From Bacilli bacterium (lineage in GTDB: Bacteria > Bacillota_I > Bacilli_A > RFN20 > UBA1709): 64,000 bases of DNA. The translations under genes were made by a program, and so were the position numbers. This document shows, piece by piece, positions 26,571 through 36,308 of this stretch. The notes beneath the pieces are model-generated. The model searched no databases. It saw only the letters and a list, made by a program, of their open reading frames with translations, and had not been told where the DNA came from. The stretch is taken from NCBI GenBank assembly GCA_017457045.1, contig JAFTIF010000003.1:367650-431649 (forward strand), in the 5' to 3' direction. Every line of letters begins with the position of its first letter. Position 1 is the first letter of the stretch.

Positions 26571-29500
26571 ATGAAAACATTAAAAAGAATGCAATTAATT
26601 AACTGGCATTATTTTGCTTATGAAACATTAAACTTCTCCGATATTAACTTCTTAACTGGTAAAAACGCTTCTGGTAAAACAACACTTATCGATGCTTTAC
26701 AATTAGTAGTTTTAGGAGATACAACTGGTCACTTCTTTAACAAATCAGCAACTGATAAATCAAGCCGTAACCTAAAAGGCTATTTAAGATGTGAAATTGG
26801 TGATAAAGAAGATGGTACATCAATTTATTTAAGAAACGGAAGATTTTCATCATATATCGCATTAGAATTTGTTGATGACGAAACTAATGAACCATTCGTT
26901 ATGGGTATTGTTTTCGATTCATATGAAGATGCAAGTTATGATCATAAATACTTCTCATATGATGGTTCTTTCCCTGAAAATAGATTCATTCAATTGAAAG
27001 TACCAATGGATATTAAAACATTAAAAGGTTATTTATTAACTAATTACGAAAATGTCAATTTCTTTGAAACAAACCAAGGATATAGAGACTTCGTTAAATT
27101 AAAATTCGGAAATTTAGGAAATAACTTCTTCTCTTTATTTAAAAAAGCTATTCCTTTTGCTCCAATTACAAATATCGAACAATTTATTACTGAATATATC
27201 TGTGATGTCAAAAACTCAATAGATATTGGTAAAATGCAAGAAAATATTCGTAGTTATAAAAAATTAGAAATCGAATCAGCTGCATTAGCTAAACGAGTTG
27301 ATTACTTAAGAAATATCTGTGAAAAATACAACACATATAAAGAACAACGTGAATCAGTTTTAACAAAGCAATACTTAATGCAAAGAAGTGAATTATACAT
27401 TTCTAGTAGAAAAGTTGAAAGTTTAAAAACTCAAATTACTGATTTACAAAATGAAATTGAAGATAAAAACACTTTATTAGAACAATGCGAAATTTTAATT
27501 AAACAAACTAATAAAGATCGTGATAACTTAATCGAAGAAAAATTTGCATCTGATATTTTCAAACGTAAAGCTCAATACGTTGAAGAAGAAAATAGACTTA
27601 AAAAAGAAATTGCTAGCTTAGAAGAAAAAGTTACAGTTGTAATTGAAAATTTACAAGATAGTCTTTCTGAATGGGTACACGCAATCAGATCATTAGATAA
27701 AGTATTTGCAAACACTGAAGTAGGAAAAGTTGCTGAAGATATCTTAAATAAGATTTCTGCAATCGATTTAGATAACAACTGGCAAAACATTACAGTTCAT
27801 GTTTTAGAAGATTTGCAAAAAGATATGATAACATTTAAAACTAACTTAGATAAGTTATCATATAAATTAGGTCAAAAAGAAGATGAACTTGATGAAAAAT
27901 TAGCTTCATTAAGACAAGAAATCATCAGCTTATCAAAAGGTCATAAAAACTATGACCCTAACCTATTAACATTTAAAACTGTTATCTCTAATATTCTAGA
28001 AGAAAAACACGGAAAGAAAATCCAAGTAGACTTCTTATGTGATTTATTAGATGTAAAAGATCGTTCATGGCAACCTGTTACTGAAACATATTTAAATACT
28101 CAACGTTTCTATTTAATTGTTGATCCTAAATATGTTGGTGATGCAATTAAAGCATATAACGATGTAAAGGCAACTTACAGATTCTATGATTATGGTATTA
28201 TTGATACTGAAAAAGTTGTAAATAACAACTATAAAGCAAATCCTTCATCATTAGCTGAAGAAATTACATGTAAAAACGAAGCTGCACAAGCTTATATCAA
28301 CATGTTATTAGGTAATTTAATTAAATGTGAAGACATTTCAAAATTAAGAAACAATAACCGTAGTATTACAAAAGATGGTATGTTATACCAAAACTATGTT
28401 GCTAGAACACTTAACTTATCTAGAACAGTTCCATTCATCGGAAGTGGTTCTACAGAAGAACAATTAAAACACAAACAAGATGAATATGATGCATTACAAA
28501 GTGAATTAAAAGATATTAATGTATTATTAAATAGTACTGATAAATTAGGTAGTTTTGAAGTTATTTCAACTAATGAAATTAAACTTACATGTGATACATT
28601 CTCACAAAATGCAAACTTACCAAATTTAGAAATTGAATTAAATAAAGTTCAAGAAACAATTCGTTTAATGAGTGATAATTATTTAGATAATATTGAAAGA
28701 CAAATTAAACATGTCGAAGAAAAATTAAATAATTATAATAACGAAAAAACAGCTCTTGCGAAGGATATCATCACTGCACAAAACACATTAGAAAGAGTTC
28801 AAAAAGATGAACTTCCTTTATACGAAACAAAAGCTAGTGCTCAAAAAGATGAAATCAATAAAGGATTCGCAAAACAATTTATTATGCAAGTTGGTGAACC
28901 TGCATTTATTGAATTATTAAAAGAATCTAGAAATTTAGATGATTTACACCGTCATTTAAAACAAAACATTGAGTCTACATTATCTAATGTAAATACATTA
29001 TGGAAACAAATTATCGAAGCTCGTATCAGATATAATACACTATATCAAACAAACAACGATCCTAATGTTTCTGATAATGAATTCTATGCGAGTGAATATG
29101 AAGAATTAGGTGAAGTAAGATTAAAAGAATATCAAGAAAAGATTAAAATTGCTAAAGATAACGCAATGAAAGAATTCAGAAATGATTTCTTAGCAAAATT
29201 AAAATCTAACTTTGATAGTGTTATCTCTCAAATCGATTCTTTAAACTCTGCACTAGAACATGCAACATTCGGTGGAGATTCATATCACTTCACTGTTCAA
29301 CCTCGTGCTGAATATAAACACTATTATCAAATGATTAATGACCCATTATTATTACAAGGTGAAGATATTTCAAATACTTTATTTGTTGATAATTATGGTG
29401 ATACAATTGAAGATTTATTTAGACAAATCACATTCATTGATGAAGATTTAGGAAAAGATTTAAGAAGTGAATTAGAAAGAAATATCGCTAAATACACTGA

Positions 29501-29888
29501 TTATAGATCTTATTTAAAATTCGACTTAATTGTAACTAATAGTTTTGGACAAAAGACTCACTTATCTAGAACATTATTAAAACGTTCTGGTGGTGAAACT
29601 CAAACACCTTTCTACATTTCAATCTTAGCATCATTTGCTCAATTATATAGAATGGGCATCACAAGCAAAAATAGTTCAATTAGATTAATTATTTTTGATG
29701 AAGCATTCTCTAAGATGGACTCAGAAAGAATTCAAGAATCTATTAGATTATTAAGAAGCTTCAACTTACAAGCAATCGTAAGTGCTCCACCAGAAAAATT
29801 GGCTGATATCTCTCCACTTGTTGATAAAACATTATGTGTTGTTAGAGATAATACAATTTCTAGTGTTAAAGATTTCTCTAAAAAATAG
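26571..29888 (+). CDS. jetC: Wadjet/MksB-like SMC ATPase JetC
   Basis: 1105 aa SMC/SbcC-like ATPase. N-terminal Walker A GKNASGKTT (residues 30-38), long coiled-coil arms (about 250-480 and 650-870) around a hinge-like domain, C-terminal ABC signature RSGGETQTPF, and Walker B LIIFDEAF with the catalytic Glu. All ATPase motifs are intact, so the motor should work. JetC dimers extrude DNA loops; in full Wadjet systems small circular DNA is then cut by JetD. No JetD gene follows: a terminator and a convergent lipoprotein gene close the operon. Confidence 0.92.
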   Translation: MKTLKRMQLINWHYFAYETLNFSDINFLTGKNASGKTTLIDALQLVVLGDTTGHFFNKSATDKSSRNLKGYLRCEIGDKEDGTSIYLRNGRFSSYIALEFVDDETNEPFVMGIVFDSYEDASYDHKYFSYDGSFPENRFIQLKVPMDIKTLKGYLLTNYENVNFFETNQGYRDFVKLKFGNLGNNFFSLFKKAIPFAPITNIEQFITEYICDVKNSIDIGKMQENIRSYKKLEIESAALAKRVDYLRNICEKYNTYKEQRESVLTKQYLMQRSELYISSRKVESLKTQITDLQNEIEDKNTLLEQCEILIKQTNKDRDNLIEEKFASDIFKRKAQYVEEENRLKKEIASLEEKVTVVIENLQDSLSEWVHAIRSLDKVFANTEVGKVAEDILNKISAIDLDNNWQNITVHVLEDLQKDMITFKTNLDKLSYKLGQKEDELDEKLASLRQEIISLSKGHKNYDPNLLTFKTVISNILEEKHGKKIQVDFLCDLLDVKDRSWQPVTETYLNTQRFYLIVDPKYVGDAIKAYNDVKATYRFYDYGIIDTEKVVNNNYKANPSSLAEEITCKNEAAQAYINMLLGNLIKCEDISKLRNNNRSITKDGMLYQNYVARTLNLSRTVPFIGSGSTEEQLKHKQDEYDALQSELKDINVLLNSTDKLGSFEVISTNEIKLTCDTFSQNANLPNLEIELNKVQETIRLMSDNYLDNIERQIKHVEEKLNNYNNEKTALAKDIITAQNTLERVQKDELPLYETKASAQKDEINKGFAKQFIMQVGEPAFIELLKESRNLDDLHRHLKQNIESTLSNVNTLWKQIIEARIRYNTLYQTNNDPNVSDNEFYASEYEELGEVRLKEYQEKIKIAKDNAMKEFRNDFLAKLKSNFDSVISQIDSLNSALEHATFGGDSYHFTVQPRAEYKHYYQMINDPLLLQGEDISNTLFVDNYGDTIEDLFRQITFIDEDLGKDLRSELERNIAKYTDYRSYLKFDLIVTNSFGQKTHLSRTLLKRSGGETQTPFYISILASFAQLYRMGITSKNSSIRLIIFDEAFSKMDSERIQESIRLLRSFNLQAIVSAPPEKLADISPLVDKTLCVVRDNTISSVKDFSKK

Positions 29889-29895
29889 AAAACAA

Positions 29896-29930
29896 AAAAA
29901 CGGATTCAAATCGAATCCGTTTTATTTTTC
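29896..29930. terminator. Bidirectional terminator between jetC and the thioredoxin-like lipoprotein gene
   Basis: Stem AACGGATTC / GAATCCGTT (29899-29907 and 29913-29921), with A run before and T run after, so it can stop both convergent transcripts. Confidence 0.85.
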
Positions 29931-30752
29931 ATCAAGATTTTTGATACCTGTTATTTTACCTTTTTCTACACTTAATTCAAATTTTTTAGGGAGTTCATTT
30001 AAAACTAATTCATCTTCTTTTTTTTCTCCTATATAATTTGAATTTATTAAATTTAAAAGTTTTTGCTTTTCATCATTATCTAATTTATATAAATTGAAGT
30101 AATAACCTTGAAGCTTATCAGGATTATTTTTATATTCATCATACAATGCGTCTAGATAGGTATTTTCTTCATCTCCTCCAACAGTTGACATGTGTAGAGT
30201 AAATGATTCAGCTTGAGTGAATTTATCCTCTATATTGCTTAAATAATGCAAATTAAAGAAATTCATAGAATACATATTTCTTAGATTTTTTGCTGCCATG
30301 AAGCCACAGAAAGCGTTAGAAATCTTGCCATTTACAACTTGGAATGTTAATGGAACATAAACTGATCCTTGTTCCCATTCATTTACTTTATAATAATCTC
30401 TACCCAAGACATTATAAGCTAAGTTTTTAACCTCTTCGAGTTCCATAACTTCTAAATACTCAAAGACTATACAATAAATTTTCTTATTTGTATCTTCTTT
30501 TAATACTTTAACAATTTCATCTTGATAGTAAGAACATTGAGTACAAGTAAAAGTTTTGATAAAGAAGATAAATGATTCATTATCATCACACATTTCTTTC
30601 ATATCTTGAAAGCTTATTTCAATAAATCTACCTTCTTCTTTTAGTTGTGCTATTTCTTTTGGGTCTTCATAAGAATTTTGTTGAAATAAATCACAAGAAG
30701 TAAATCCAAATAATATAAAGAAAACTGCTAGTAATTTAATTATTTTTTTCAT
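29922..30752 (-). CDS. Thioredoxin-like lipoprotein (CxxC), paralogue 1
   Basis: 276 aa. Signal peptide with lipobox FTSC (Cys20). A thioredoxin-like domain holds SFIFFIKTFTCTQC, with the redox pair Cys70-x2-Cys73. A second part of about 130 residues contains a conserved GYYFNLYKLD-type block. A paralogue with the same layout lies at 36307-37128. Extracytosolic dithiol redox activity is inferred from the CxxC and lipid anchor. It lies 11 bp after pheT-opposed sequence, with no ribosome site as strong as its neighbours. Confidence 0.75.
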   Translation of the reverse strand: MKKIIKLLAVFFILFGFTSCDLFQQNSYEDPKEIAQLKEEGRFIEISFQDMKEMCDDNESFIFFIKTFTCTQCSYYQDEIVKVLKEDTNKKIYCIVFEYLEVMELEEVKNLAYNVLGRDYYKVNEWEQGSVYVPLTFQVVNGKISNAFCGFMAAKNLRNMYSMNFFNLHYLSNIEDKFTQAESFTLHMSTVGGDEENTYLDALYDEYKNNPDKLQGYYFNLYKLDNDEKQKLLNLINSNYIGEKKEDELVLNELPKKFELSVEKGKITGIKNLDEK

Positions 30753-30763
30753 AGATAATTTCC

Positions 30764-33163
30764 TTATTTTCTTAATTGTGCATTATAATCCTTTTCTAAT
30801 GCATTTAAAACAGTTGTATGAACATTATTAATTTCTTGTTCAACCATTGTTTTTGTTACATCTTGGTAAGTAATTGAAATTGCAACTGATTTATATCCTT
30901 TTTCAACATGTTCACCTTGATAGATATCAAAGATTTCACAGTTATTTACTAGAGCTTTTCCAGCTTTTTTGATACATTTTAATAAATCCGCACCTGGAAC
31001 ACTATCTTTAACAACTAAAGCGATATCACGTTTAATTGAAGGGTAAATTGGAAGTTGAGAGAATTTAGCTTTACTTGTTTTAAATCCTAAAATTTCTCCT
31101 AAATCTAACTCTGCAATATAAACTGTTTTTACATCATATTTCTTTTCCATCTTTGGATGAATTTGACCTAAAACACCAATTTTCTTTTTACCAACCATGA
31201 TGTATGCACTTCTTCCTGGATGATAATATTTATTATTTTCTTCTACTCTTGTTAAAGAATATCTAGTAGGTTCAACTCCTAATAAATTGAATAAACTAAT
31301 AACTAAACCTTTTAAAGTATAGAAATCTGTAACTGTGTTATGCATCCATTTAACATTTTTTAATTTCCCACTTAAAACTAAGCCTAAATGTTCTTTACAT
31401 TCACCTTTTGGATAAACATTAGTGATTTCAAAGAAATGAACGTCTTCCATCTTACGTGCATTGTTATAAGCAACAGATTGTAATAATGATGGAACTACAC
31501 TTTTTCTTAATACAGCTTTTTCTTCAGTCATAGGCATTAATAAATCAGTAGTAGGTTTACCTTCGTTATGTGCGAAAACATTAAAATCTTCAGCATATTT
31601 TCTATCAACTAATGAATATGTTAATGCTTCATTAATACCATTTTCTAATAAATGATTTCTAATTTTACGACGTTTGACTTGATCATCACTTAATTTACCT
31701 GTTGTTGCAGTTAATGGATAAGTCATAGGAAGTCTATCAAATCCTAAAATACGAATTACTTCTTCAACTAAATCTTCTTCGATAGTAACATCTTTTCTAT
31801 ATGAAGTTGGTGTTACTAATAATTCTTCTTCGTTTTCTTCAACTTCAAATGATAATCTTTCAAATGATGAAACTACTTCTTCTTTTGAAAATTTAGTTCC
31901 TAATAATGAATTAATTCTATTTACAGTAGTAGAAATAGGTTTTGCTTTGTTTGAAATATCACCATATGTAACAATTTCTTCTACTTCTTTAGCATCAGCT
32001 AATGAAACAAGTAATGATGCAGCTAAATCTAAAGCTAATTTACTTCTTGATTCATCAATGCCTCTAACAAATCTTGTAGAAGAATCACTTGTTAACATTA
32101 CTCTTCTGCTAGTTTTTCTTATTTGAACACCATCAAATAAAGCAGATTCAACAGCTAAGTTTACAGTTGTATCTTCAACCATAGTTGATTGACCACCCAT
32201 AACTCCGCCTAAGCAAGAAACTTCATTATTGTTTGTTACAACTAAATCGCCTTTTGTTAATGTATATTCTTGATCATCTAAAGCTACAAATGCACCTTCA
32301 TAATTATCTTTTACTACAAAGTTATTTGAAGCTAATTTATCTGCATCATACATGTGTAATGGTAAGCCAGTTAATAACATAACATAGTTACCGATATCAA
32401 CAACATTGTTAATTGAACGGATTCCTGAGCCGTGAAGCGCATCTTTTAACCATTTTGGAGATTCACCAACTTTAATACCTTTTACTCCTCTAATTGAGAA
32501 ATTTGGGCATTTTGGAGTATCACTAGCTACAGTATATGAACTCTTTGTTAATGCTGGTAAAGTGACATCATAATTAAATGTTACTTTTCTATTTAAGACA
32601 GCACCCAATTCATAAGCATAAGAAAGAAGTGATAATACATCCCCTCTATTAGGTGTAGGTTTTAATTCAAAAATAACATCATCTAAACCTAAATATTTTA
32701 AAACATTAGTTTCACCTACAGGTGCATCAGATGGTAATTCTTCTATGCCATCGATTTGTTCTTGTTTTAAATATTTTTCATCTACGCCTAATTCTACTAA
32801 AGAACAGCACATACCATTAGATTCTTGACCTCTAATAACACCTTTTTTTATATCAATTCCTTTAGCAGGAAGATTGCAACCTGGTAAAGCAACTATTACT
32901 TTCAATCCTTTTCTAGCATTTGGAGCCCCACATACAATTTGTGTTACTTCATCGCCAATATTTACTTTTAAAATATGTAAGTGATCACTTTCTGGATGAT
33001 CAAAGCATTCAATTATTTCACCAATTACTAATTTTGAAGCTTTTGCTAAATATTCGATATTTTCTACTTCAACACCTGCAATAGTACCAACACTAGCAAG
33101 TTCTTCAGGTGTATAACCAGAAATATCTAAATATTGTTTTAACCAATTTAAACTAATATTCAT
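30764..33163 (-). CDS. pheT: Phenylalanyl-tRNA synthetase beta subunit
   Basis: 799 aa, normal length. Beta subunit of the (alpha-beta)2 Phe-tRNA ligase. Domains in order: N-terminal helix, the EMAP/OB tRNA-binding domain (IGEIIECFDHPESDHLHILKVNIG), the B3/4 editing domain, B5, the inactive catalytic-like core, and a C-terminal ferredoxin-like anticodon domain (FSQLPIYPSIKRDIALVV). Starts at ATG with GGAGG upstream, 11 bp after pheS. Controlled with pheS by the T-box. Confidence 0.97.
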   Translation of the reverse strand: MNISLNWLKQYLDISGYTPEELASVGTIAGVEVENIEYLAKASKLVIGEIIECFDHPESDHLHILKVNIGDEVTQIVCGAPNARKGLKVIVALPGCNLPAKGIDIKKGVIRGQESNGMCCSLVELGVDEKYLKQEQIDGIEELPSDAPVGETNVLKYLGLDDVIFELKPTPNRGDVLSLLSYAYELGAVLNRKVTFNYDVTLPALTKSSYTVASDTPKCPNFSIRGVKGIKVGESPKWLKDALHGSGIRSINNVVDIGNYVMLLTGLPLHMYDADKLASNNFVVKDNYEGAFVALDDQEYTLTKGDLVVTNNNEVSCLGGVMGGQSTMVEDTTVNLAVESALFDGVQIRKTSRRVMLTSDSSTRFVRGIDESRSKLALDLAASLLVSLADAKEVEEIVTYGDISNKAKPISTTVNRINSLLGTKFSKEEVVSSFERLSFEVEENEEELLVTPTSYRKDVTIEEDLVEEVIRILGFDRLPMTYPLTATTGKLSDDQVKRRKIRNHLLENGINEALTYSLVDRKYAEDFNVFAHNEGKPTTDLLMPMTEEKAVLRKSVVPSLLQSVAYNNARKMEDVHFFEITNVYPKGECKEHLGLVLSGKLKNVKWMHNTVTDFYTLKGLVISLFNLLGVEPTRYSLTRVEENNKYYHPGRSAYIMVGKKKIGVLGQIHPKMEKKYDVKTVYIAELDLGEILGFKTSKAKFSQLPIYPSIKRDIALVVKDSVPGADLLKCIKKAGKALVNNCEIFDIYQGEHVEKGYKSVAISITYQDVTKTMVEQEINNVHTTVLNALEKDYNAQLRK

Positions 33164-33174
33164 ACTATTACCTC

Positions 33175-34200
33175 CTATTTTTCTTTATTGAATTGTTTTA
33201 AGAAACGTAAATCATTTGTATATAAATGACGAATATCATCGATTCCGTATCTTAACATTGCAATTCTTTCAACACCAATACCAAATGCAAATCCTTGATA
33301 TACTTTTGGATCAATGCCTGACATTCTTAATACATTAGGATGAACCATACCTGCACCTAGAATTTCAATCCAACCAGTTCCTTTACAGATATTACATCCT
33401 TTTCCATCACAGTTATAACAAGAAACATCTACTTCTACTGATGGCTCTGTAAATGGGAAATAACTTGATCTTAATCTAATAGTACGTTTTTCACCGAACA
33501 TTTTCTTAGCTAACATATCTAAAGTTCCCTTTAAGTCAGCCATAGTTATATTCTTATCAACTACTAAACCTTCAATTTGCATAAATTGATGTGAGTGAGT
33601 TGCATCGTCATCATCTCTTCTATAAACCTTTCCTGGACAAATGATTTTAATAGGTCCTTGACCATTACATTTTTCCATTACTCGAGCTTGTACAGGTGAT
33701 GTATGTGTTCTAAGTAATGTAGTTTCATCAATATAGAAAGTATCTTGCATATCTCTTGCTGGGTGATCAGCTGGTAAGTTTAATAATTCAAAATTATAAT
33801 GATCACTTTCAACTTCTGGACCTTCAGCTACTTGATAACCTAATCCAACACAAATATCAATAATTTCATCTACGACAATTTGGTTTACTGATTTACTTGC
33901 ACCAGCAAAATCTTGACCTTCTAATGAAATATCAATTGTTTCATTTGCAAGTCTTGCGTTTAAGATTGCTTCTTCAATAGCTAATCTTCTTGCATCGATT
34001 GCATCACTAATTTCTTTTTTCAAAGCATTGATTTTTTGACCAAATGCTGCTCTTTCTTCTGGAGCAAGTTTACCCATTTGACCCATTGCTTTTGATAATT
34101 CACTCTTTTTACCTAAGTGTAATGCTTTAAGTTCATTTAATTGATTTAAATCATTAACTTCATTAATTTGAGCAATAATTCCTTGTACATTAATGTCCAT
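33175..34200 (-). CDS. pheS: Phenylalanyl-tRNA synthetase alpha subunit
   Basis: 341 aa from the ATG at 34198-34200 after GGAGAA; a longer open frame to 34266 runs through the T-box terminator and is not coding. Catalytic class II subunit: N-terminal coiled coil, motif 1 region, motif 2 ([14 protein letters not shown] and [24 protein letters not shown]), and motif 3 [19 protein letters not shown] Cys4 zinc-like patch [14 protein letters not shown] lies between motifs 2 and 3, a frequent insert in Firmicute PheS. Confidence 0.97.
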   Translation of the reverse strand: MDINVQGIIAQINEVNDLNQLNELKALHLGKKSELSKAMGQMGKLAPEERAAFGQKINALKKEISDAIDARRLAIEEAILNARLANETIDISLEGQDFAGASKSVNQIVVDEIIDICVGLGYQVAEGPEVESDHYNFELLNLPADHPARDMQDTFYIDETTLLRTHTSPVQARVMEKCNGQGPIKIICPGKVYRRDDDDATHSHQFMQIEGLVVDKNITMADLKGTLDMLAKKMFGEKRTIRLRSSYFPFTEPSVEVDVSCYNCDGKGCNICKGTGWIEILGAGMVHPNVLRMSGIDPKVYQGFAFGIGVERIAMLRYGIDDIRHLYTNDLRFLKQFNKEK

Positions 34201-34222
34201 ATCTAATTCTCCTTTACAAAAT

Positions 34223-34444
34223 AAAAAGTCATTCCAAATAGGAACGACTTGAAATCGCGGTACCATCCTAGTTCATAGATAATAAATATCTATACACTTA
34301 ATTATCCTTAACGCGGATTAAACGGCATGGATTAGATGCACTCCAAAGTGAATTCATTAAGCAGTATTTTAGAAAACTTTCACCATTTGTTTCCCTCTCT
34401 ATAAAAATCTTTTCTTAATTACTAGTCTTTATCAACGTATTAAC
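34223..34444 (-). promoter_or_regulatory. T-box riboswitch, Phe-specific (pheST leader)
   Basis: T-box core AGGATGGTACCGCG at 34269-34256 on the minus strand, then a terminator with arms at 34249-34241 and 34235-34227 and a U run. The Stem I specifier position holds TTC (34352-34350), a Phe codon. The terminator is nearly identical to the ileS one. It accounts for the gap between pheS and pdaA. Confidence 0.93.
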
Positions 34445-34450
34445 ATTTAA

Positions 34451-34479
34451 ATTATAGATTATTTATAATCTAAAATCAA
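34451..34479 (-). promoter_or_regulatory. pheST promoter
   Basis: -35 TTGATT (34479-34474), 17-bp spacer, perfect -10 TATAAT (34456-34451) on the minus strand, just upstream of the T-box. Confidence 0.8.
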
Positions 34480-34491
34480 TAAATAATGAGC

Positions 34492-35259
34492 TTAAAAATC
34501 GATTTTTTTAAAAGAAAAACCTATTCTTTTTTGATATTTAATATATGCATCTAATATTTGCTCATTAGTACTTGATGTATTGTGTAAAAGTATAATTGCA
34601 CCATCATGAGTTCTTGATTTTAATAAGTCTAATGCTTTTTGATATGAGTATTGGTTCTTAGTATCATAATCCATATATGCTACACTCCAAAAGATTGTTT
34701 TATATCCTAATTCACTCATTTTATTTAATTGAGCATAATTATATATTCCCTGTGGTGGTCTAAAGTATTTAATTAATTGATGATTTGTTAATTCATAATA
34801 TGTATTTTCAAGTTTGGATATTTCATTTTCAAGTTTCTCTAATGACAATCCATCCATATTAGGATGATTATATGTATGATTACATACATTATGACCTTCA
34901 TTAATCATTCTCTTTACTAAATTCAAATTATTATTCAAATAATAACCGACAATGAAAAAAGTTGCTTTAACATTATTGTTTTTTAATGTATTTAATATAC
35001 TTTCTGTATAACCAAGCTCATAACCACAATCAAATGTAAGATATAAATAATTATTACCTTTTTCCCCTTGATAATAGGCATTGTATTTATTTAAAGTATT
35101 TTTATCAATAGAGATTTCGGGTTCAGAATTTCCTTTAAAAGATAAGCCCCATGAATTTACAAAAGCATCTGTAACTTCCTTACTTTTAAAAAAACACATA
35201 CTGCTTATTATAAACAAAAAAACCATACAATAAGTCATTGCTATTTTATATATTTTCAT
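34492..35259 (-). CDS. pdaA: Polysaccharide deacetylase PdaA (spore cortex muramic-delta-lactam formation)
   Basis: 255 aa from the ATG at 35257-35259 after GGTGATA. An N-terminal hydrophobic helix (signal or anchor) is followed by a NodB-type deacetylase domain. Motifs: YLYLTFDCGYELGYT (PdaA-type in place of TFDDG), NHTYNHP with the zinc His pair, YFRPPQG, and TIFWSVAYMDYD. In Bacillus, PdaA removes acetyl from MurNAc in the cortex so that the lactam recognised by germination enzymes can form. The match over the whole domain is strong. This adds a germination-related spore gene to the window. Confidence 0.9.
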   Translation of the reverse strand: MKIYKIAMTYCMVFLFIISSMCFFKSKEVTDAFVNSWGLSFKGNSEPEISIDKNTLNKYNAYYQGEKGNNYLYLTFDCGYELGYTESILNTLKNNNVKATFFIVGYYLNNNLNLVKRMINEGHNVCNHTYNHPNMDGLSLEKLENEISKLENTYYELTNHQLIKYFRPPQGIYNYAQLNKMSELGYKTIFWSVAYMDYDTKNQYSYQKALDLLKSRTHDGAIILLHNTSSTNEQILDAYIKYQKRIGFSFKKIDF

Positions 35260-35284
35260 TTTATCACCTATATAAAAATATGCA

Positions 35285-35315
35285 TAAAAAAGCATAACTA
35301 TTCAAAGTTATGCTT
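35285..35315 (-). terminator. Intrinsic terminator after the Gx transporter gene
   Basis: Nine-bp stem AGCATAACT / AGTTATGCT (35291-35299 and 35306-35314) and a U run on the minus strand; the stop codon of the transporter gene is within the stem. Confidence 0.85.
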
Positions 35316-35814
35316 TCTTAATTAATCTATTAGGTAAACGTTTAATAATAAGAGTAGATAGATAAGCTACTAATGCACCTGTAATTGCCCCTGTAATTGA
35401 TAAAATTAATACATATGAAATAATATATCCTGTTTGGTACAATAATGCAACAACTAAAACTTGTCCTAATCCGTGCATAATAGCACTAGCAATTGAAACT
35501 CCATAAATTGAAACTTTAGAAAACTTTGTAAGAATAATAGTTGTTATAGTAACTAATACACAGCCACCTAAAGAAATCCAAAATGATGTTCCTAAAAATG
35601 TTCCAAAAAGAAGTGATGCAAGTAAGACTCTTAATAGTCCAAAAGACGAATAAGCTTTATACCCTAAATAATACAAACATAAAAAGCCAATAGCATTAGC
35701 TAAACCTAGCCTTACACCTGGAATTGATGCAATTGGAATAAGATGTTCAACCCAGTTTAAAATAACAGCAATAGCGAGTAAAATGCTGTATCTAGTAATT
35801 TGCTTTACATTCAT
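35308..35814 (-). CDS. Gx transporter family membrane protein (EetB-like / HepPP synthase component I family)
   Basis: 168 aa from the ATG at 35812-35814 after GGGAGGTGA. About five to six hydrophobic helices. The RYSILLAIAVILNWVEHLIP and PGVRLGLAN blocks are typical of the family often annotated Gx transporter or heptaprenyl diphosphate synthase component I, which is ECF-S-like. As I recall, flavin-based extracellular electron transfer loci pair such a gene with a NusG-domain-II gene (eetB-eetA). That pair is present here, with the stop of the NusG gene one base from this start. Substrate unknown. Confidence 0.78.
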   Translation of the reverse strand: MNVKQITRYSILLAIAVILNWVEHLIPIASIPGVRLGLANAIGFLCLYYLGYKAYSSFGLLRVLLASLLFGTFLGTSFWISLGGCVLVTITTIILTKFSKVSIYGVSIASAIMHGLGQVLVVALLYQTGYIISYVLILSITGAITGALVAYLSTLIIKRLPNRLIKKA

Positions 35815-35815
35815 T

Positions 35816-36232
35816 TTACTCACCTCCCATACATGGACCCCAGTCGCATTCTGGAGGTGCAGAATCTTCATTTACAATTGTAATAACAACTCCATTAGGA
35901 GCACAAATAATGGCAGTTCCAGGTCTATCATTTTCTCCCATCAATTCACAATAATTATGATTAGATGTTTGCTCAACAACTGCAACTTTACCATTTTTAA
36001 CTTCAACAGTTAAATCCCCAAGTAACAAGTCATAGTCCTCTTGTTTCATTGTAAATCTTTCATCTTGATCAAGACGCATAGTATGAACAACTTGATTATT
36101 ATATTTAATTACAACTATACTATTTCCAGTTACTCTATTTGAAAACATTAAAATTATTGAAGTAATAATTAGTAACAAAGTAATCGCAAGAACAAAAATA
36201 TCATGTTTATTTGGTTTTAAAGAAATATTCAT
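35816..36232 (-). CDS. NusG domain II-containing membrane-anchored protein (EetA-like)
   Basis: 138 aa. One N-terminal membrane helix (about residues 12-30), then an outside domain with the NusG-domain-II pattern: DQDERFTMKQEDYDLL, VEVKNGKVAVVEQTSNHNYCELMG, and IICAPNGVVITI. The C-terminus ends in ECDWGPCMGGE with two further Cys. This fold is common beside ApbE, FMN-binding proteins and Rnf genes in anaerobes. AGGTGAG precedes the ATG. Function is unproven; the neighbours suggest a part in electron transfer outside the membrane. Confidence 0.8.
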   Translation of the reverse strand: MNISLKPNKHDIFVLAITLLLIITSIILMFSNRVTGNSIVVIKYNNQVVHTMRLDQDERFTMKQEDYDLLLGDLTVEVKNGKVAVVEQTSNHNYCELMGENDRPGTAIICAPNGVVITIVNEDSAPPECDWGPCMGGE

Positions 36233-36283
36233 GTTCTCACCTCTTTCGCTTAAGTATTATACCATAGATATAATTATTTTAAA

Positions 36284-36308
36284 ATAAAAAGGGATAATTT
36301 TATCCCTT
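36284..36308 (-). terminator. Intrinsic terminator after thioredoxin-like paralogue 2
   Basis: Stem AAGGGATA / TATCCCTT (36289-36296 and 36301-36308) with a U-rich tail on the minus strand, at the stop codon. Confidence 0.8.

Noticed and set aside
29889..29921. A remnant of jetD after jetC
   Set aside because: Only 33 bp separate jetC from the convergent lipoprotein stop, and all of it is the terminator hairpin.
35260..35310. A sigma-G promoter upstream of pdaA
   Set aside because: GAATA is followed by a CATATTT that fits the -10 consensus poorly, with 16-bp spacing, and it lies within the terminator hairpin of the upstream gene.
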